Positions 6,237 to 6,637 of a stretch of DNA of 6,637 bases are shown here, one piece after another. The translations under genes were made by a program, and so were the position numbers. Source of the stretch: Sphingomonas sp. (lineage in GTDB: Bacteria; Pseudomonadota; Alphaproteobacteria; Sphingomonadales; Sphingomonadaceae). The number at the start of each line of letters is the position of its first letter. The stretch's first letter is position 1. The DNA lies in the NCBI GenBank assembly GCA_019247755.1, contig JAFBAM010000023.1, forward strand, positions 1-6,637, written 5' to 3'. The notes beneath the pieces were generated by a model that saw nothing but the letters and a program-made list of their open reading frames with translations, ran no database searches and was not told the origin of the DNA.

Positions 6237-6256
6237 AGAGTCGGTTTCACGACTCT
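6237..6256. other. 7-bp stem-loop in the small gene's leader
   Basis: AGAGTCG (6237-6243) pairs perfectly with CGACTCT (6250-6256) around a 6-nt loop. Each arm contains a GANTC site (GAGTC at 6238-6242 and GACTC at 6251-6255), the target of the alphaproteobacterial CcrM methylase. No T-run follows on either strand. Its last two bases are also the first two of the neighbouring larger stem-loop, so the two full structures compete. It could be an RNA leader structure or a DNA operator. Confidence 0.45.
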
Positions 6257-6283
6257 AGCACGGCTGTAAGACAGTCGCGCTAG
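6255..6283 (+). terminator. 13-bp stem-loop, intrinsic-terminator-like on the plus strand
   Basis: Arms 6255-6267 and 6271-6283 form a 13-position stem with one A-C mismatch and one G-T wobble, closed by a 3-nt loop (AAG). On the plus strand the sequence continues CTCTTTT (T-run 6287-6290), the layout of an intrinsic terminator. It could stop read-through from the DUF885 gene that ends at 5896. On the minus strand no T-run follows, so it is not an obvious terminator for the partial DUF885 gene, whose stop codon (6282-6280) lies within the stem. It could instead protect that transcript's 3' end. Confidence 0.45.
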
Positions 6284-6637
6284 CTCTTTTCCGGCTTGGC
6301 GGCTTCGGCAGCCATCCATGCATGCATCTGATCCTCGAGGACGTTGAGCGGAACCGCGCCCATGTCGAGGAACGTGTCGTGGAAGCCGCGGATGTCGAAC
6401 TTGGGACCGAGCTTCGCCTCCGCTTCCGCGCGCAGCCGACGGATCGTCAACTCGCCGAGCTTGTACGAAAGCGCCTGGCCCGGCCAGCTGATGTACCGGT
6501 CGACCTCGGTCTCGACCTCGTGCTGCGACAAAGCGGTGTGGCCGGCGAGATAGTCGATCGCCTGCTGACGCGACCAACCGTAGCGATGAATGCCGGTGTC
6601 GATGACGAGCCGAGCCGCGCGCCACATGGCATAGCTC
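6280..6637 (-). CDS. Second DUF885 family protein, C-terminal part
   Basis: This is the last 118 codons of a minus-strand gene whose start lies beyond the right edge. The frame stays open to the edge (codons for Ser-Tyr-Ala precede the internal Met at 6627), so that Met is not the start. The fragment matches the end of the DUF885 protein encoded at 4046-5896 block by block: RLVIDTGIH against RLVVDTGVH; WSRQQAIDYL against WTRQQGVDFF; EVETEVDRYISWPGQALSYKLG against the EVDRYCSWPGQACGYKVG region; and VPLNVL against VPMDVL. The HEAIPGH metal motif would lie about 60-70 residues before the fragment, outside the window. It ends PEKS, without the His-rich tail of the other copy. It is followed after 60 bp by the small 101-residue gene and may be co-transcribed with it. 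Family assignment is firm; substrate is unknown. Confidence 0.9.
   Translation of the reverse strand, partial: SYAMWRAARLVIDTGIHRYGWSRQQAIDYLAGHTALSQHEVETEVDRYISWPGQALSYKLGELTIRRLRAEAEAKLGPKFDIRGFHDTFLDMGAVPLNVLEDQMHAWMAAEAAKPEKS

Noticed and set aside
6280..6627. A complete 115-residue protein starting at the Met at 6627
   Set aside because: The frame continues to the window edge and the sequence around this Met is the internal MWRAARLVIDTG block of DUF885 proteins, so it is a fragment of a larger gene.

Overview
The window looks like chromosomal DNA from an alphaproteobacterium, most likely a sphingomonad (Sphingomonadales). This rests on high GC with G/C-ending codons throughout, the familiar look of the proteins (guaB followed by an RsmB/NOP-like methyltransferase, DUF885 proteins with twin-arginine leaders), and the tight gene packing. 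No tRNA, rRNA, CRISPR array, insertion sequence or phage gene was seen. The genus assignment is inference; no marker gene settles it.

Layout. Positions 1-2557 hold three genes on the minus strand. In transcription order they are a stand-alone CitE-like CoA-ester lyase (2557-1727), guaB encoding IMP dehydrogenase (1684-212), and the first 69 codons of an RsmB/NOP-type RNA methyltransferase (208-1, cut by the window edge). The gaps are 42 and 3 bp, so co-transcription is likely. A 44-bp gap (2558-2601) separates this block from a divergent plus-strand block: a stomatin-like SPFH/Band 7 membrane protein (2602-3576), its usual partner, a short NfeD-family protein (3573-4034, 4-bp ATGA overlap), and a Tat-exported DUF885 protein with the HEAIPGH signature (TTG start, 4046-5896).

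The right end returns to the minus strand. A 101-residue glycine/alanine-rich protein of unknown function (6219-5914) converges on the DUF885 gene, with a GC-rich hairpin in the 17-bp gap. Upstream of it lies the C-terminal part of a second DUF885 protein (6637-6280), clearly related to the first. Between the small gene and the second DUF885 gene sit two neighbouring stem-loops. One contains the stop codon of the upstream gene and, read on the plus strand, resembles an intrinsic terminator.

Working together: guaB is housekeeping (guanine nucleotide synthesis). SPFH plus NfeD is a conserved membrane-microdomain pair. The two DUF885 proteins are predicted metal-dependent hydrolases. No clearly new system is visible. 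The parts that deserve a second look are the small repeat-containing protein bracketed by two DUF885 genes, the structured DNA beside it, and the linkage of a DUF885 gene to the SPFH/NfeD pair.
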